A DNA stretch of 24,780 bases, from NCBI GenBank assembly GCA_900767675.1, contig CAAFZX010000037.1, positions 1-24,780 on the forward strand, written 5' to 3'. The stretch's first letter is position 1. Each line of letters opens with the position of its first letter. This document shows, in pieces, positions 1 through 7,458 of this stretch. Source of the DNA: an uncultured Collinsella sp. (lineage in GTDB: Bacteria; Actinomycetota; Coriobacteriia; Coriobacteriales; Coriobacteriaceae). Both the position numbers and the translations under genes were made by a program. The notes below the pieces were generated by a model. The model saw nothing but the letters and a program-made list of their open reading frames with translations, did not search any database and had not been told where the DNA came from.

Positions 1-84
1 CCCGGATTCGCGCCTCAGGACTCAGCGCAACGCGTTGCGCTGAGTCCTGAGGCTGTTGCAATGAAAATGAGAATCAAGGTTTAA
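1..84 (+). CDS. Possible 3' end of an upstream gene (partial)
   Basis: Frame 1 is open from the window edge to a TAA at 82-84, while the other two forward frames stop at about 43 and 50. A strong intrinsic terminator begins only 12 bases after this stop, which is what one expects at the end of a gene. About 27 residues are visible, ending in MKMRIKV; no family can be recognised. The stretch contains the 42-bp palindrome at 12-53, which is odd for coding sequence, so an intergenic origin is possible. Confidence 0.3.
   Translation, partial: PGFAPQDSAQRVALSPEAVAMKMRIKV
12..53. repeat. 42-bp perfect palindrome without spacer
   Basis: Bases 12-32 are the exact reverse complement of 33-53 (arms begin GCCTCAGGACTC and the centre is AACGCGTT). 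As RNA it would fold into a very stable hairpin with a minimal loop; as DNA it could extrude a cruciform. No T-tract follows directly. Confidence 0.9.
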
Positions 85-95
85 AACTCATTGAT

Positions 96-133
96 CCCCG
101 TCCCGGGTAGCTCATTTGGGACGGGGCTTTTTT
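96..133 (+). terminator. Rho-independent terminator
   Basis: CCCCGTCCC (96-104) pairs with GGGACGGGG (118-126), giving a 9-bp all-strong stem, followed by CTTTTTT (127-133). It would end transcription coming from the left edge. The right arm plus T-run has near-copies at 174-184 (inverted) and 18705-18722 (direct). Confidence 0.85.
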
Positions 134-145
134 GACTGGTATGAT
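116..145 (+). promoter_or_regulatory. Candidate luxS promoter
   Basis: TTGGGA (116-121), an 18-base spacer and TATGAT (140-145) precede luxS. The -35 box would lie inside the right arm of the preceding terminator. The -10 match is good and the -35 is weak, so this is tentative. Confidence 0.35.
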
Positions 146-209
146 TGGTGTGATCATTCGAACCAGCTAAAAGAGCCCCGTCCCAATTTAACTATCGAGA
201 GGATCTGCC

Positions 210-698
210 ATGGAGCGCATCGCGAGTTTTTCCGTTGACCATCTGCTGCTCGAGCCCGGCGTGTATGTGAGCCGCATCGACCGCGATCCGACGACCGGCG
301 CCGCCGTCACCACGTTTGACCTGCGCTTGACCACGCCCAACAAGGAGCCGGTCATGAACACGGCCGAGTGCCACACCATCGAGCACCTGGGCGCCACGTT
401 CCTCCGCAATCATGCCGAGTGGTCGAGCCGCATTGTCTACTTTGGTCCCATGGGCTGCCGCACGGGCTTTTACCTCGTCGTTTTTGGCGAGGTGACGAGT
501 GAGGAGATCTTGCCGCTCGTGCGCGAGCTGTTCGAGTTTGTTGCTGGCTTTGAGGGCGATGTCCCCGGTGCCGCTCCCGAGGAGTGCGGCAACTATCTGG
601 ACCAGAACCTCCCCATGGCAAACTGGCTCGCACGCCGCTATCTCGACCGTGACCTGGCCGATATCGACGAGAAGCACCTGCACTATCAGCAGGCGTAA
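210..698 (+). CDS. luxS: S-ribosylhomocysteine lyase LuxS
   Basis: LuxS cleaves S-ribosylhomocysteine to homocysteine and DPD, the precursor of the AI-2 signal, as part of the activated methyl cycle in the cytoplasm. The 162-residue length is normal for the family. The metal-binding HTIEH motif is at 55-59 and the third ligand, Cys126, lies in PEECGNYLDQN. The catalytic cysteine, Cys83, is in FGPMGCRTGFYL. All hallmark residues are present, so the enzyme should be active. The ATG at 210 follows a GAGAGGA ribosome site at 197-203. The gene has its own upstream and downstream terminators and so appears to be monocistronic; no pfs or other methyl-cycle gene is adjacent. Confidence 0.97.
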   Translation: MERIASFSVDHLLLEPGVYVSRIDRDPTTGAAVTTFDLRLTTPNKEPVMNTAECHTIEHLGATFLRNHAEWSSRIVYFGPMGCRTGFYLVVFGEVTSEEILPLVRELFEFVAGFEGDVPGAAPEECGNYLDQNLPMANWLARRYLDRDLADIDEKHLHYQQA

Positions 699-727
699 GG
701 ACTTTATCGTCCAAAACGCGCGCATTG

Positions 728-758
728 GGCGCCTTCGCTTATGCGGGGGCGCCTTTTT
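728..758 (+). terminator. Terminator of luxS
   Basis: GGCGCCTTCGC (728-738) pairs with GCGGGGGCGCC (743-753) over 11 positions with two G-U pairs and a TTAT loop, followed by TTTTT (754-758). It lies 30 bases after the luxS stop. Confidence 0.9.
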
Positions 759-779
759 GTTGAGTGGTCGGGATGGGCG

Positions 780-808
780 TTCAAAATCGCTTATGTTTGT
801 TCTAGAAT
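780..808 (+). promoter_or_regulatory. Promoter of the DUF4867 gene
   Basis: TTCAAA (780-785), a 17-base spacer and TAGAAT (803-808) form a sigma-70-like promoter between the luxS terminator and the DUF4867 start. Confidence 0.5.
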
Positions 809-833
809 GTTCGTACTGTCACATAAACGAACA
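808..833 (+). promoter_or_regulatory. Inverted repeat at the DUF4867 transcript start
   Basis: TGTTCGT (808-814) and ACGAACA (827-833) form a perfect 7-bp inverted repeat with a 12-base spacer. It spans the predicted transcription start and touches the ribosome site (AGGAG, 833-837). It could be an operator or a hairpin that gates translation. Confidence 0.3.
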
Positions 834-842
834 GGAGTGAAC

Positions 843-1487
843 ATGCATATCTACTCTGTCAACGATCCCGAGTTCAAATCCTATGGCAACGTTTGGGATA
901 ACGTTCCGTCCGAGCTCACGTCGCCCGTGCTCGAGGCGCTCTCTGCCACGCCCATCCCCGAGGGCAGCAAGTACGTAGCAAGTGCGCTGGAGCTCGAGGG
1001 CGTCAAGGATGCCGATAAACTGGGCTTTCTCATGTTTGGCGGCCGACCCTTCCAGCTGGGCTGGTGCAATGGCCACAACACGCAGCTCAACTGCTTGGAG
1101 TATCACCGCGCCAGCGAGTTTAACCTGGGTGCCCGCGACTTTATCCTGCTTGTGGCGCATCGCTGGGAGATCGAGGACGGCAAGCTCGACACCGCGTGCG
1201 TCAAGGCGTTCCGCGTGCCGGCGGGTACGGTCGTCGAAGTCTTCAACACCACGCTCCACTACACGCCGTGCATGGTCGACGACGGCGGCTTCCAGGTGAT
1301 GGTGGCGCTTCCCGCTGGCACCAATGGTCCGCGCCCCGAGGCTGCAGCCGACATGCCCTCGGCCGGTGACAGCTACTGCTACTGGAAGGCCGACAAGTGG
1401 GTCCTCTGCCACGCCGACAGCCCCAAGGCTGCCGAGGGCGGCTACGTAGGCCTCATCGGTAAGAACCTCGACATCACTCGCGACTAG
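843..1487 (+). CDS. DUF4867 family protein
   Basis: This 214-residue protein matches my recollection of the DUF4867 family, a beta-rich, cupin-like group whose reaction is not established and which often sits near sugar-utilisation genes in Firmicutes and Actinobacteria. The most conserved block is GWCNGHNT at 73-80 followed by a CLEYHR segment ending near residue 89; a second block, KAFRVPAG with the following TLHYTPC, occupies about 121-143. Together they supply several His and Glu residues that could bind a metal. There is no signal peptide or membrane segment, so it is cytoplasmic. The ATG at 843 was chosen because AGGAG lies at 833-837; the same frame extends upstream without a ribosome site. 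A GH1 phospho-glucosidase follows after 208 bases with its own promoter, which weakly suggests a sugar role. Confidence 0.85.
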   Translation: MHIYSVNDPEFKSYGNVWDNVPSELTSPVLEALSATPIPEGSKYVASALELEGVKDADKLGFLMFGGRPFQLGWCNGHNTQLNCLEYHRASEFNLGARDFILLVAHRWEIEDGKLDTACVKAFRVPAGTVVEVFNTTLHYTPCMVDDGGFQVMVALPAGTNGPRPEAAADMPSAGDSYCYWKADKWVLCHADSPKAAEGGYVGLIGKNLDITRD

Positions 1488-1499
1488 CGCATCGCCCCA

Positions 1500-1536
1500 A
1501 ACCACCACAAAGGTGCCTGTCCCCTTTGTGGTGGTT
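1500..1536 (+). repeat. 37-nt palindromic repeat, family A copy 1
   Basis: AACCACCACAAAGG (1500-1513) and its exact complement (1523-1536) enclose a 9-base loop. The whole element is the exact reverse complement of 21607-21643. It begins 12 bases after the DUF4867 stop and may act as a terminator or mRNA 3' end, although no T-tract follows. Confidence 0.9.
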
Positions 1537-1630
1537 GGCGGTTTGGGCGGGCAGGTATCAAAAAGTGTCAGACGGGGGCGGCTGCGGGGCGCCTGCGTGT
1601 GAAAAGAAGTGTCGGCCTGCGCCGTTGCCG

Positions 1631-1659
1631 TTGAGTAGCGCGCTGCTTGCGGGGATACT
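1631..1659 (+). promoter_or_regulatory. Promoter of the GH1 gene
   Basis: TTGAGT (1631-1636), a 17-base spacer and GATACT (1654-1659) lie 37 bases before the GH1 start, so the leader is short. There is no room for a BglG-type antiterminator. Confidence 0.5.
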
Positions 1660-1695
1660 GAAGCCACGACAAACAGCGTGTGAAAGGATTGATGC

Positions 1696-3126
1696 ATGGC
1701 TTTCCGTAAAGACTTCCTGTGGGGCGGCGCGACGGCTGCCAACCAGTGCGAGGGCGCTTACGACGTGGATGGCCGCGGCCTGGCCAACGTGGACGTGGCC
1801 CCGCACGGCCCCGAGCGCTACGCGGTGGTCTCCGGCCAGCGCAAGATGCTCGACTTCGAGGACGGCTATTACTATCCCGCGCAGACCGGCATCGATTTCT
1901 ACCACCACTACAAGGAGGACATCGCCCTCTTTGCCGAGATGGGCTTTAAGACCTTCCGCATGAGCCTGGCCTGGACCCGTATCTTCCCCAACGGTGACGA
2001 GACCGAGCCCAACGAGGCCGGCCTGGCCTTCTACGAGGACGTTTTCCGCGAGTGTCAGGCACACGGCATCGAGCCGCTCGTGACCATCACGCACTTCGAC
2101 TGCCCGATCCACCTTATCAAGGAGTACGGCGGCTGGCGCAACCGCAAGCTCATCGACTTCTACAAGAACCTCGCGACCACGATCTTTACCCGCTACAAAG
2201 GCCTGGTGAAGTACTGGCTTACCTTCAACGAGATCAACATGATTCTGCACCTGCCGTTTATGGGTGCCGGACTGGTCTTTGAGGAGGGCGAGAACGAGGA
2301 GGCCGTCGAGTACCTGGCCGCCCACAACGAGCTCGTCGCCGGCGCCTGGGCAACCAAGATCGCCCACGAGATCGACCCTGAGGTCAAGATCGGTTGCATG
2401 CTCGCCGCAGGTAGCTGCTACCCCTACAGCTGCCGTCCGGGCGATGTGCGCCAGGCGCAGATTGACAACCAGAGCAACTATTTCTTCGTCGACGTCCAGA
2501 GCCGCGGCTACTACCCGGCCTATGCCGTCAAGAAGCTCGAGCGTCTGGGCATCGATGTGGGCATGACGGACGAGGACCGCGAGATTCTGGCCGCCAACAC
2601 CGTCGACTTCATCAGCTTTAGCTATTACAGCACCCGTTGCTCCGCCGGTGCCGATAACCCCGATGTCGAGCGCACCCAGGGCAATGCCTTCGCCGGCGCC
2701 AAGAACCCCTACCTGCAGGAGAGCCAGTGGGGCTGGGCCATCGATCCGCTGGGCTTCCGCATCACCCTCAACGACCTGTACGATCGTTATCAGAAGCCGC
2801 TGTTTGTGGTCGAGAACGGTCTGGGCGCCAAGGATGTTGTCGAGGAGGATGGCTCCATCAACGACGACTACCGTATCGACTACCTGCGCCAGCACATCGC
2901 CGCGATGCGCGATGCGGTGACCGAGGACGGCGTTGACCTACTGGGCTACACCACCTGGGGCCCGATCGACCTGGTGAGCGCCGGCACGGGCGAGATGTCC
3001 AAGCGCTATGGCTTTATCTATGTGGACCGCGACGACGCCGGCAACGGCACCCTCAAGCGTTCCAAAAAGAAGAGCTTCGATTGGTACAAGCATGTCATTG
3101 AAACGAACGGTGAGGACCTGTCTTAA
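1696..3126 (+). CDS. 6-phospho-beta-glucosidase, glycoside hydrolase family 1
   Basis: The enzyme hydrolyses 6-phospho-beta-glucosides brought in by a PTS (cellobiose, arbutin, salicin type) to glucose-6-phosphate and the free sugar or aglycone. The 476 residues form the usual single GH1 (beta/alpha)8 barrel. The acid/base is Glu179 in TFNEIN and the nucleophile is Glu373 in VVENGLG. The phosphate-recognition loop SKRYGFIYVDRD (435-446) has the Ser, Lys and Tyr typical of phospho-specific members such as BglA and AscB. No signal peptide is present. The ATG at 1696 follows AAAGGA near 1683. No permease is adjacent; the PTS EIIBC at 15614 is a possible but unproven source of substrate. Confidence 0.95.
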   Translation: MAFRKDFLWGGATAANQCEGAYDVDGRGLANVDVAPHGPERYAVVSGQRKMLDFEDGYYYPAQTGIDFYHHYKEDIALFAEMGFKTFRMSLAWTRIFPNGDETEPNEAGLAFYEDVFRECQAHGIEPLVTITHFDCPIHLIKEYGGWRNRKLIDFYKNLATTIFTRYKGLVKYWLTFNEINMILHLPFMGAGLVFEEGENEEAVEYLAAHNELVAGAWATKIAHEIDPEVKIGCMLAAGSCYPYSCRPGDVRQAQIDNQSNYFFVDVQSRGYYPAYAVKKLERLGIDVGMTDEDREILAANTVDFISFSYYSTRCSAGADNPDVERTQGNAFAGAKNPYLQESQWGWAIDPLGFRITLNDLYDRYQKPLFVVENGLGAKDVVEEDGSINDDYRIDYLRQHIAAMRDAVTEDGVDLLGYTTWGPIDLVSAGTGEMSKRYGFIYVDRDDAGNGTLKRSKKKSFDWYKHVIETNGEDLS

Positions 3127-3161
3127 GGAAGCTGAGACGCTCAACTTCAGAGTCTCCTGAC

Positions 3162-3202
3162 CAAGGCGCCCGGCGAGCAGTTAATGCTCACCGGGCGCCT
3201 TG
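3162..3202 (+). terminator. Terminator hairpin after the GH1 gene
   Basis: Bases 3162-3179 pair with 3185-3202 over 18 positions with one mismatch, around a GTTAA loop. The core is AAGGCGCCCGG. The T-tract after it is poor. It starts 35 bases after the GH1 stop. Confidence 0.7.
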
Positions 3203-3352
3203 CCGTCTGCGGATTTTGGGACATGTGGCCCGCTTTTTGGGCCTGCCTGTCGGTACACTAAAAGCACTATGGGTACCCGCGCACGACATATTGGCCATGC
3301 GGCCGCCCGATCCGCACACGTGGCGGATCTCAGGGGCGGCAGGCTCTTTGCC

Positions 3353-5152
3353 ATGCCGCGATTCCTTGTTGGCATATCGCATGGCGTGTACCGCCACCGC
3401 GTTTTCGTTATCGCCGGCGCCATCACCGCGCTGTTCCTCATGCTTTTGGCAGTTTTGCCGGCGCTGTTCGCCTTCGACCCCAAACTTTCTAACGCCGTGC
3501 CCGCCTATAGCGAGGTGTCCGAAGAGGTCGTGGATGCGCTCGTCCACTCGAGCTCTCTCCCGCTGCTTGTCGCCGCAATTTTATTTTCGATTTGGGGCGT
3601 ATCGGTCTATCTGCGCTGTTTGGACTATGTGTTGCGCCGCCGCCTTGTTGTCATCGCCACTATCTGCGCCCTCTGGATGATCGAGGTCATCCTCAAATAC
3701 AAGTCGTTCACGCCGTTCTATGCCACCGTGCTGTGGTACCTGTACTACGTGCCCATGACGCTCATTCCGCTGCTCTACCAGTTGTGTGGTCTGCGCCTTG
3801 CGGGCCTGGAGCAACACCGCCTGGGTCGCCGCTACTGCGCTGCGCTGTGGATTGTGGCCATCCTGCTTATCGGATTTGTGCTCACCAACGATTTTCACCA
3901 GCAGGTCTTCCACTTTGACCGTACAAGCGACACCTGGAGCAACGATTACACGTACGGCTGGGGTTATTTCGCCGTCCTCGTGTGGACGGCCTTTGACTTC
4001 GTGGCCTTTTTTATCCTGGTTGGTCGGTCCTCGTCCTTTCGTATCCAGCGTTTCTCGGGCACGGCGGCGCTCGTACTGCTGGGTGGCGCATTCTTTGCCA
4101 TCTCGTATGCTCTGCGCGTGCCCTGGGCATGGAGGCTCAACTTTTCGCTCGTCTATTGCGTCCTGTGCGTGGTGGCGATGGAAATCTGTCTCGATTGCGG
4201 TGTCATTCCGTCATATCACGACATCGCCGGTATCTTCGATACCTTGCCGCTCGACCTCAAAGTTCTAACGCGTGATCTGCAGGAAGTCTATGCCACACCG
4301 GTGTCGAAGCCAATGCCGGCGGGCGTGTGCGAAGAGCTGCGGGCCCAGGAGCACGGCCGCGCCCATGCCTTTGCCGTGGCGTCCGATCCCGATGTGATGT
4401 ACCGTGCCTTTCCACTGCTGGGCGGATCGGCCCTGCTTGCCCAAGACGTGTCGGAGCTCAACGAGCTTAACCGTGAGCTGGCGCATCGTCGCATGGAGCT
4501 GCAGCGTCAAAACGAGCTGCTCGCCGCCGACTACGACCTTAAGACGCACCTGGCAGATCAAGAGGCCGAGACCTTGCTGGTCCAAGACGTGGACCAGGCG
4601 CTTGCCCGCGCGCTCGAAGGGATGTACGACCTGCTGAGCTCGCTGCCGCCGTTGACCGACGAAGCGTCTTCGCACGAGCGTTACCGCATGCTACAGCGCG
4701 CCAAGATGCTCGTCGCCTATTGCAAGCGCAAGGGGTCGCTCACGTTGGCGCAGCACGGGGAGAGCGGCTTTGACCGCGACCGCATCCAGCTCATTGCCAA
4801 CGAGCTCGCAAGTGACCTGCGCACCATCGATGTCGATTGCGCCTCGATTATCGCCATACGACGCCCCATGCACGCCAGCACGGTGAGCGCGCTGTATGAC
4901 TGTGTGTATGACTTTGCGTTTTTTGCCTACACCACCGACCATCCGGCGCTTATGTATCACTTGGGCGACCATGACCGGTGCAGTGTCGAGCTGCGCGCCA
5001 CGCTTTTTTCCAACGATGATGAAGATCTTTCGCAGACGCCCGCTGCGCAAGGGCTCGAAAGTGCGCTGCAAGGGCGCAACGTGGCATACCGCCTTGAGGG
5101 CGAGCCCGGCCAGCTGCGCATGATCGTTTTGATGCCGAGGGCGGGTGAGTGA
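3353..5152 (+). CDS. 7TM-type membrane sensor with degenerate histidine kinase core
   Basis: The 599-residue form starts with about eight hydrophobic segments (roughly 17-40, 69-88, 99-116, 122-146, 161-179, 202-224, 236-254 and 262-280). The stretches LYYVPMTLIPLLYQL and VLTNDFHQQVF are typical of the N-terminal 7TM domain of histidine kinases (HisKA_7TM). A coiled coil (about 366-420) leads into a region shaped like a dimerisation and ATPase core, but no phospho-accepting His motif, N box or glycine-rich G box is visible; only the closing strand (LRMIVLMP) is kinase-like. It is probably a sensory pseudokinase acting with the intact kinase encoded next, whose start overlaps this stop by four bases. 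The start is uncertain: the same frame has an ATG at 3269 and extends to 3200. I chose 3353 because the protein then begins just before the first membrane helix. Confidence 0.75.
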   Translation: MPRFLVGISHGVYRHRVFVIAGAITALFLMLLAVLPALFAFDPKLSNAVPAYSEVSEEVVDALVHSSSLPLLVAAILFSIWGVSVYLRCLDYVLRRRLVVIATICALWMIEVILKYKSFTPFYATVLWYLYYVPMTLIPLLYQLCGLRLAGLEQHRLGRRYCAALWIVAILLIGFVLTNDFHQQVFHFDRTSDTWSNDYTYGWGYFAVLVWTAFDFVAFFILVGRSSSFRIQRFSGTAALVLLGGAFFAISYALRVPWAWRLNFSLVYCVLCVVAMEICLDCGVIPSYHDIAGIFDTLPLDLKVLTRDLQEVYATPVSKPMPAGVCEELRAQEHGRAHAFAVASDPDVMYRAFPLLGGSALLAQDVSELNELNRELAHRRMELQRQNELLAADYDLKTHLADQEAETLLVQDVDQALARALEGMYDLLSSLPPLTDEASSHERYRMLQRAKMLVAYCKRKGSLTLAQHGESGFDRDRIQLIANELASDLRTIDVDCASIIAIRRPMHASTVSALYDCVYDFAFFAYTTDHPALMYHLGDHDRCSVELRATLFSNDDEDLSQTPAAQGLESALQGRNVAYRLEGEPGQLRMIVLMPRAGE

Positions 5153-6648
5153 CGATGCAGATTTCGCTCATTCTTCCCCAAATCGTTGCGCTCGATGTTG
5201 TCTTTGCCCTGGCTGCGTGTCTGCAGATGATCCACGTCCCGCTCATCGCATCGCGCCGCTCGTCCTATAACCGTAAGGTGATTTGCGCCTACGAGGCGAG
5301 CCTTGTGCTTCACCTGATGATTTCGGCGCTCATCTTATTCGCGTCGTCTGGCTCGTATCTGGTGGCGCCGCTTGACGTTTGCGCCAGGGCAATGGGCGGA
5401 GTGCTGTGGCTCAATGCCGCGATCTTTGCCTATGGCGTGGTGCTTATGGTGCACTGTCGTCGCCCCGTCATGCTGGCCGAGCTGCTGCTTGTTGTTGCCG
5501 TTACACCGCCGGTGGTTTTTGCCATGGGCTCGGCGTGGGCCGTTGTCCTTATCGCGGAGGGAGCGTTCTTCCTGTTCCGTTCCATCGCGGCACTCTTGAT
5601 GGACGTCCGTAACCGCCAGGAGGATATCACCGCGTTCTCGACGATCGAAACCATCAACGTGATTCCCGTGGGCATCCTGTATTTGGACCCGAGGGGCCGT
5701 CCGCTGCTCATGAACCGCTGCATGCGAAAAAACCTGGTGGAGCTTCATATGCCCACCGACCTAGGCGATATGAGCGGTACGTGGAACGACCTGCGCAAAC
5801 TCAGCATGCAAATGCCCGAAAGCAGCCAGAACCGCGTGCGCATTAATCTGGACCGCTTTGGTGAGGCGCGCGTTGTGGTCGAGGTTTCTCCCGCCGAGAT
5901 TCGCTTGTTTGTGCACGACGACGTTATGGTTTCGGGCCGCCTCTTCGAGCGCATTATCGGCCTGGATGTAACAGAGTATGCGCATGCTCATAATCGCCTG
6001 ACGCACGCCAACCGACTGCTCGAGCTTGCGGGCCAAGAACTTCAATCGCAGATCGAAGAGGTCAAAAAGGTTGCCGACAATGCTGCCTACCTGCGCATGC
6101 GCGCCCGTGTGCACGATGTGATTGGTCAGCGCCTGTCCATCCTCCATCGTTATCTGGAGGAGGGGCGCCTGGATGACGAGTCGCTCGAGCAGATCGATCC
6201 GCTGCTGCGCTCGATTGCCGCCGACTTGCATAGCGGCGGCGACACCGAACCGGCAGAGCAACTGGGCGATATCGTCCATGCCTTTGGCCTGGTGAGCGTA
6301 CAGATCGATGTGGAGGGCGAGCTACCAAGCGACGCGCGTATCGCCGCAGCCTTCTTGCAGATTATCCGCGAAGCCTCGACCAATGCCACCAAGCATGCAC
6401 AGGCCCATCAGGTCCATGTGCGCCTGTGGCAGGAGACGTCGGAAGACGGTGCTGTTGCGCGGATGACCGTTTCTAACGATGGCGCGCCTGCACCCGTATC
6501 GTATCGCGAGGGAACGGGTATCCCAGGTATGAGGCATGTCGCGCAAAATCTGGGTGGCAGTCTAGGGGTCCACGCCGCTCCGCCCTTTACGCTTACGGTG
6601 TCCATTCCGCTCAACGCCAACGACACGTCCCAAAGGAGAAACTCATGA
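5149..6648 (+). CDS. NarL-type sensor histidine kinase
   Basis: This 499-residue protein has about five membrane segments (12-34, 49-66, 84-102, 107-127, 130-150) and a small PAS-like region (165-275). A dimerisation helix carries the phospho-acceptor His322 in RARVHDVIGQRLS, as in the HisKA_3-type kinases that pair with LuxR-type regulators. The ATPase domain shows the N box with Asn412 (REASTNATKHA), NDG at 443-445 and GTGIPGM at 455-461, so the catalytic centre is complete. It should autophosphorylate and pass phosphate to the downstream regulator. The GTG at 5149 overlaps the preceding stop (GTGA); an ATG at 5155 is an alternative. The end overlaps the next gene as ATGA, so the three genes form one operon. 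The signal cannot be deduced. Confidence 0.9.
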   Translation: MTMQISLILPQIVALDVVFALAACLQMIHVPLIASRRSSYNRKVICAYEASLVLHLMISALILFASSGSYLVAPLDVCARAMGGVLWLNAAIFAYGVVLMVHCRRPVMLAELLLVVAVTPPVVFAMGSAWAVVLIAEGAFFLFRSIAALLMDVRNRQEDITAFSTIETINVIPVGILYLDPRGRPLLMNRCMRKNLVELHMPTDLGDMSGTWNDLRKLSMQMPESSQNRVRINLDRFGEARVVVEVSPAEIRLFVHDDVMVSGRLFERIIGLDVTEYAHAHNRLTHANRLLELAGQELQSQIEEVKKVADNAAYLRMRARVHDVIGQRLSILHRYLEEGRLDDESLEQIDPLLRSIAADLHSGGDTEPAEQLGDIVHAFGLVSVQIDVEGELPSDARIAAAFLQIIREASTNATKHAQAHQVHVRLWQETSEDGAVARMTVSNDGAPAPVSYREGTGIPGMRHVAQNLGGSLGVHAAPPFTLTVSIPLNANDTSQRRNS

Positions 6649-7268
6649 TCCGCGTCCTTATAGTCGAAGACCAGGCTATTCTGCGTGAGAGCCTGGCGCG
6701 CTCCGTTGGCGACCAGCCCGATATGACCGTCGTCGCCGCGATCGCCGATGCCTCCGAGGCCTTAGGTGTCGCGCTCAAGGAGCGCCCGGACATGATACTG
6801 ATGGACGTATGCACTGAGCATGATTCCAACGGCATCGTGGCGGCGGCGCGCATTAAAAAGGAGCTGCCCGAGTGCCGCATCATTATCATGACCGGCATGC
6901 CCGAGATCACCTTTGTCGATCAGGCCCGCGAGGCGGGCGTCGATAGCTTTGTTTACAAGAACGTCGGTATCGACGAGCTGTTCGCCGTGATGCGCTCCAC
7001 GCTGGCGGGCTATTGCACGTTTCCCAAGCCGCCCGAGAGCATTTTTTCGGGTACGGCGGCGCTCGACGATGTCGAGCTGTCGATTTTGCGCCTTGCCTGC
7101 GAGGGCAAAAGTCGTCGCGAGATCGCGGCCGAGTTGTTTATGAGCGAGGGCACCATCAAGCGCCGCATCTCGGAGATCCTCAACAAGACCGGTTACGACA
7201 ACATCATGCGCCTGGCCGTACATGCGGTGACCGAGGGCAGCATCGTTCCCAATATGGAGCGCCCGTAG
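6645..7268 (+). CDS. LuxR/NarL-family response regulator
   Basis: The 207-residue protein has an N-terminal receiver domain with the acidic pair Glu8-Asp9, phospho-acceptor Asp54 (ILMDVC), Thr83 and Lys105, all in their canonical places. A C-terminal LuxR-type helix-turn-helix (about 140-203) includes the recognition region around RREIAAELFMSEGTIKRR. It should bind DNA when phosphorylated by the kinase encoded immediately upstream. The ATG overlaps the kinase stop (ATGA), with a strong AAAGGAG at 6632-6638. Two hairpins follow the gene and end the operon. The targets cannot be read from the sequence. Confidence 0.95.
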   Translation: MIRVLIVEDQAILRESLARSVGDQPDMTVVAAIADASEALGVALKERPDMILMDVCTEHDSNGIVAAARIKKELPECRIIIMTGMPEITFVDQAREAGVDSFVYKNVGIDELFAVMRSTLAGYCTFPKPPESIFSGTAALDDVELSILRLACEGKSRREIAAELFMSEGTIKRRISEILNKTGYDNIMRLAVHAVTEGSIVPNMERP

Positions 7269-7301
7269 TCGGTGCGCCGCCCGTGCTCCAACGCCAAAGA
7301 T

Positions 7302-7342
7302 AGGCTGCCCGCCGTTTTGCATCTAAAAACGGCGGGCAGCCT
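7302..7342 (+). terminator. Terminator hairpin after the response regulator
   Basis: A 17-bp perfect stem (7302-7318 with 7326-7342) starts with AGGCTGCCCGCCG and contains an A/T stretch at the loop end. It lies between convergent genes. The following T-tract is poor. Confidence 0.75.
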
Positions 7343-7373
7343 GCTTGTATGGGCAGCGCTGTCGGCATAAAGC

Positions 7374-7408
7374 GGCGGGGCCGCAGGATCATCTCCTGCG
7401 GCCCCGCC
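7374..7408. terminator. Second hairpin between convergent genes
   Basis: A 15-bp perfect stem (7374-7388 with 7394-7408) closes on a 5-base loop. On the minus strand it is followed by GCTTTATG. It probably terminates the lipoprotein transcript coming from the right and backs up the terminator for the regulator on the left. Confidence 0.7.
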
Positions 7409-7458
7409 TGGTATGTGCGCGGATGTGTCCGCCAATCCGCGGCTGATGTTACGTGCCG

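Noticed and set aside
808..833. LexA (SOS) box before the DUF4867 gene
   Set aside because: The TGTTCGT/ACGAACA repeat has its half-sites too far apart (12 bases) and in the wrong order for the CGAAC-N4-GTTCG type box.
1558..2895. 445-codon minus-strand frame opposite the GH1 gene
   Set aside because: GH1 catalytic and phosphate-binding motifs on the plus strand leave no doubt; the antisense product resembles no family.
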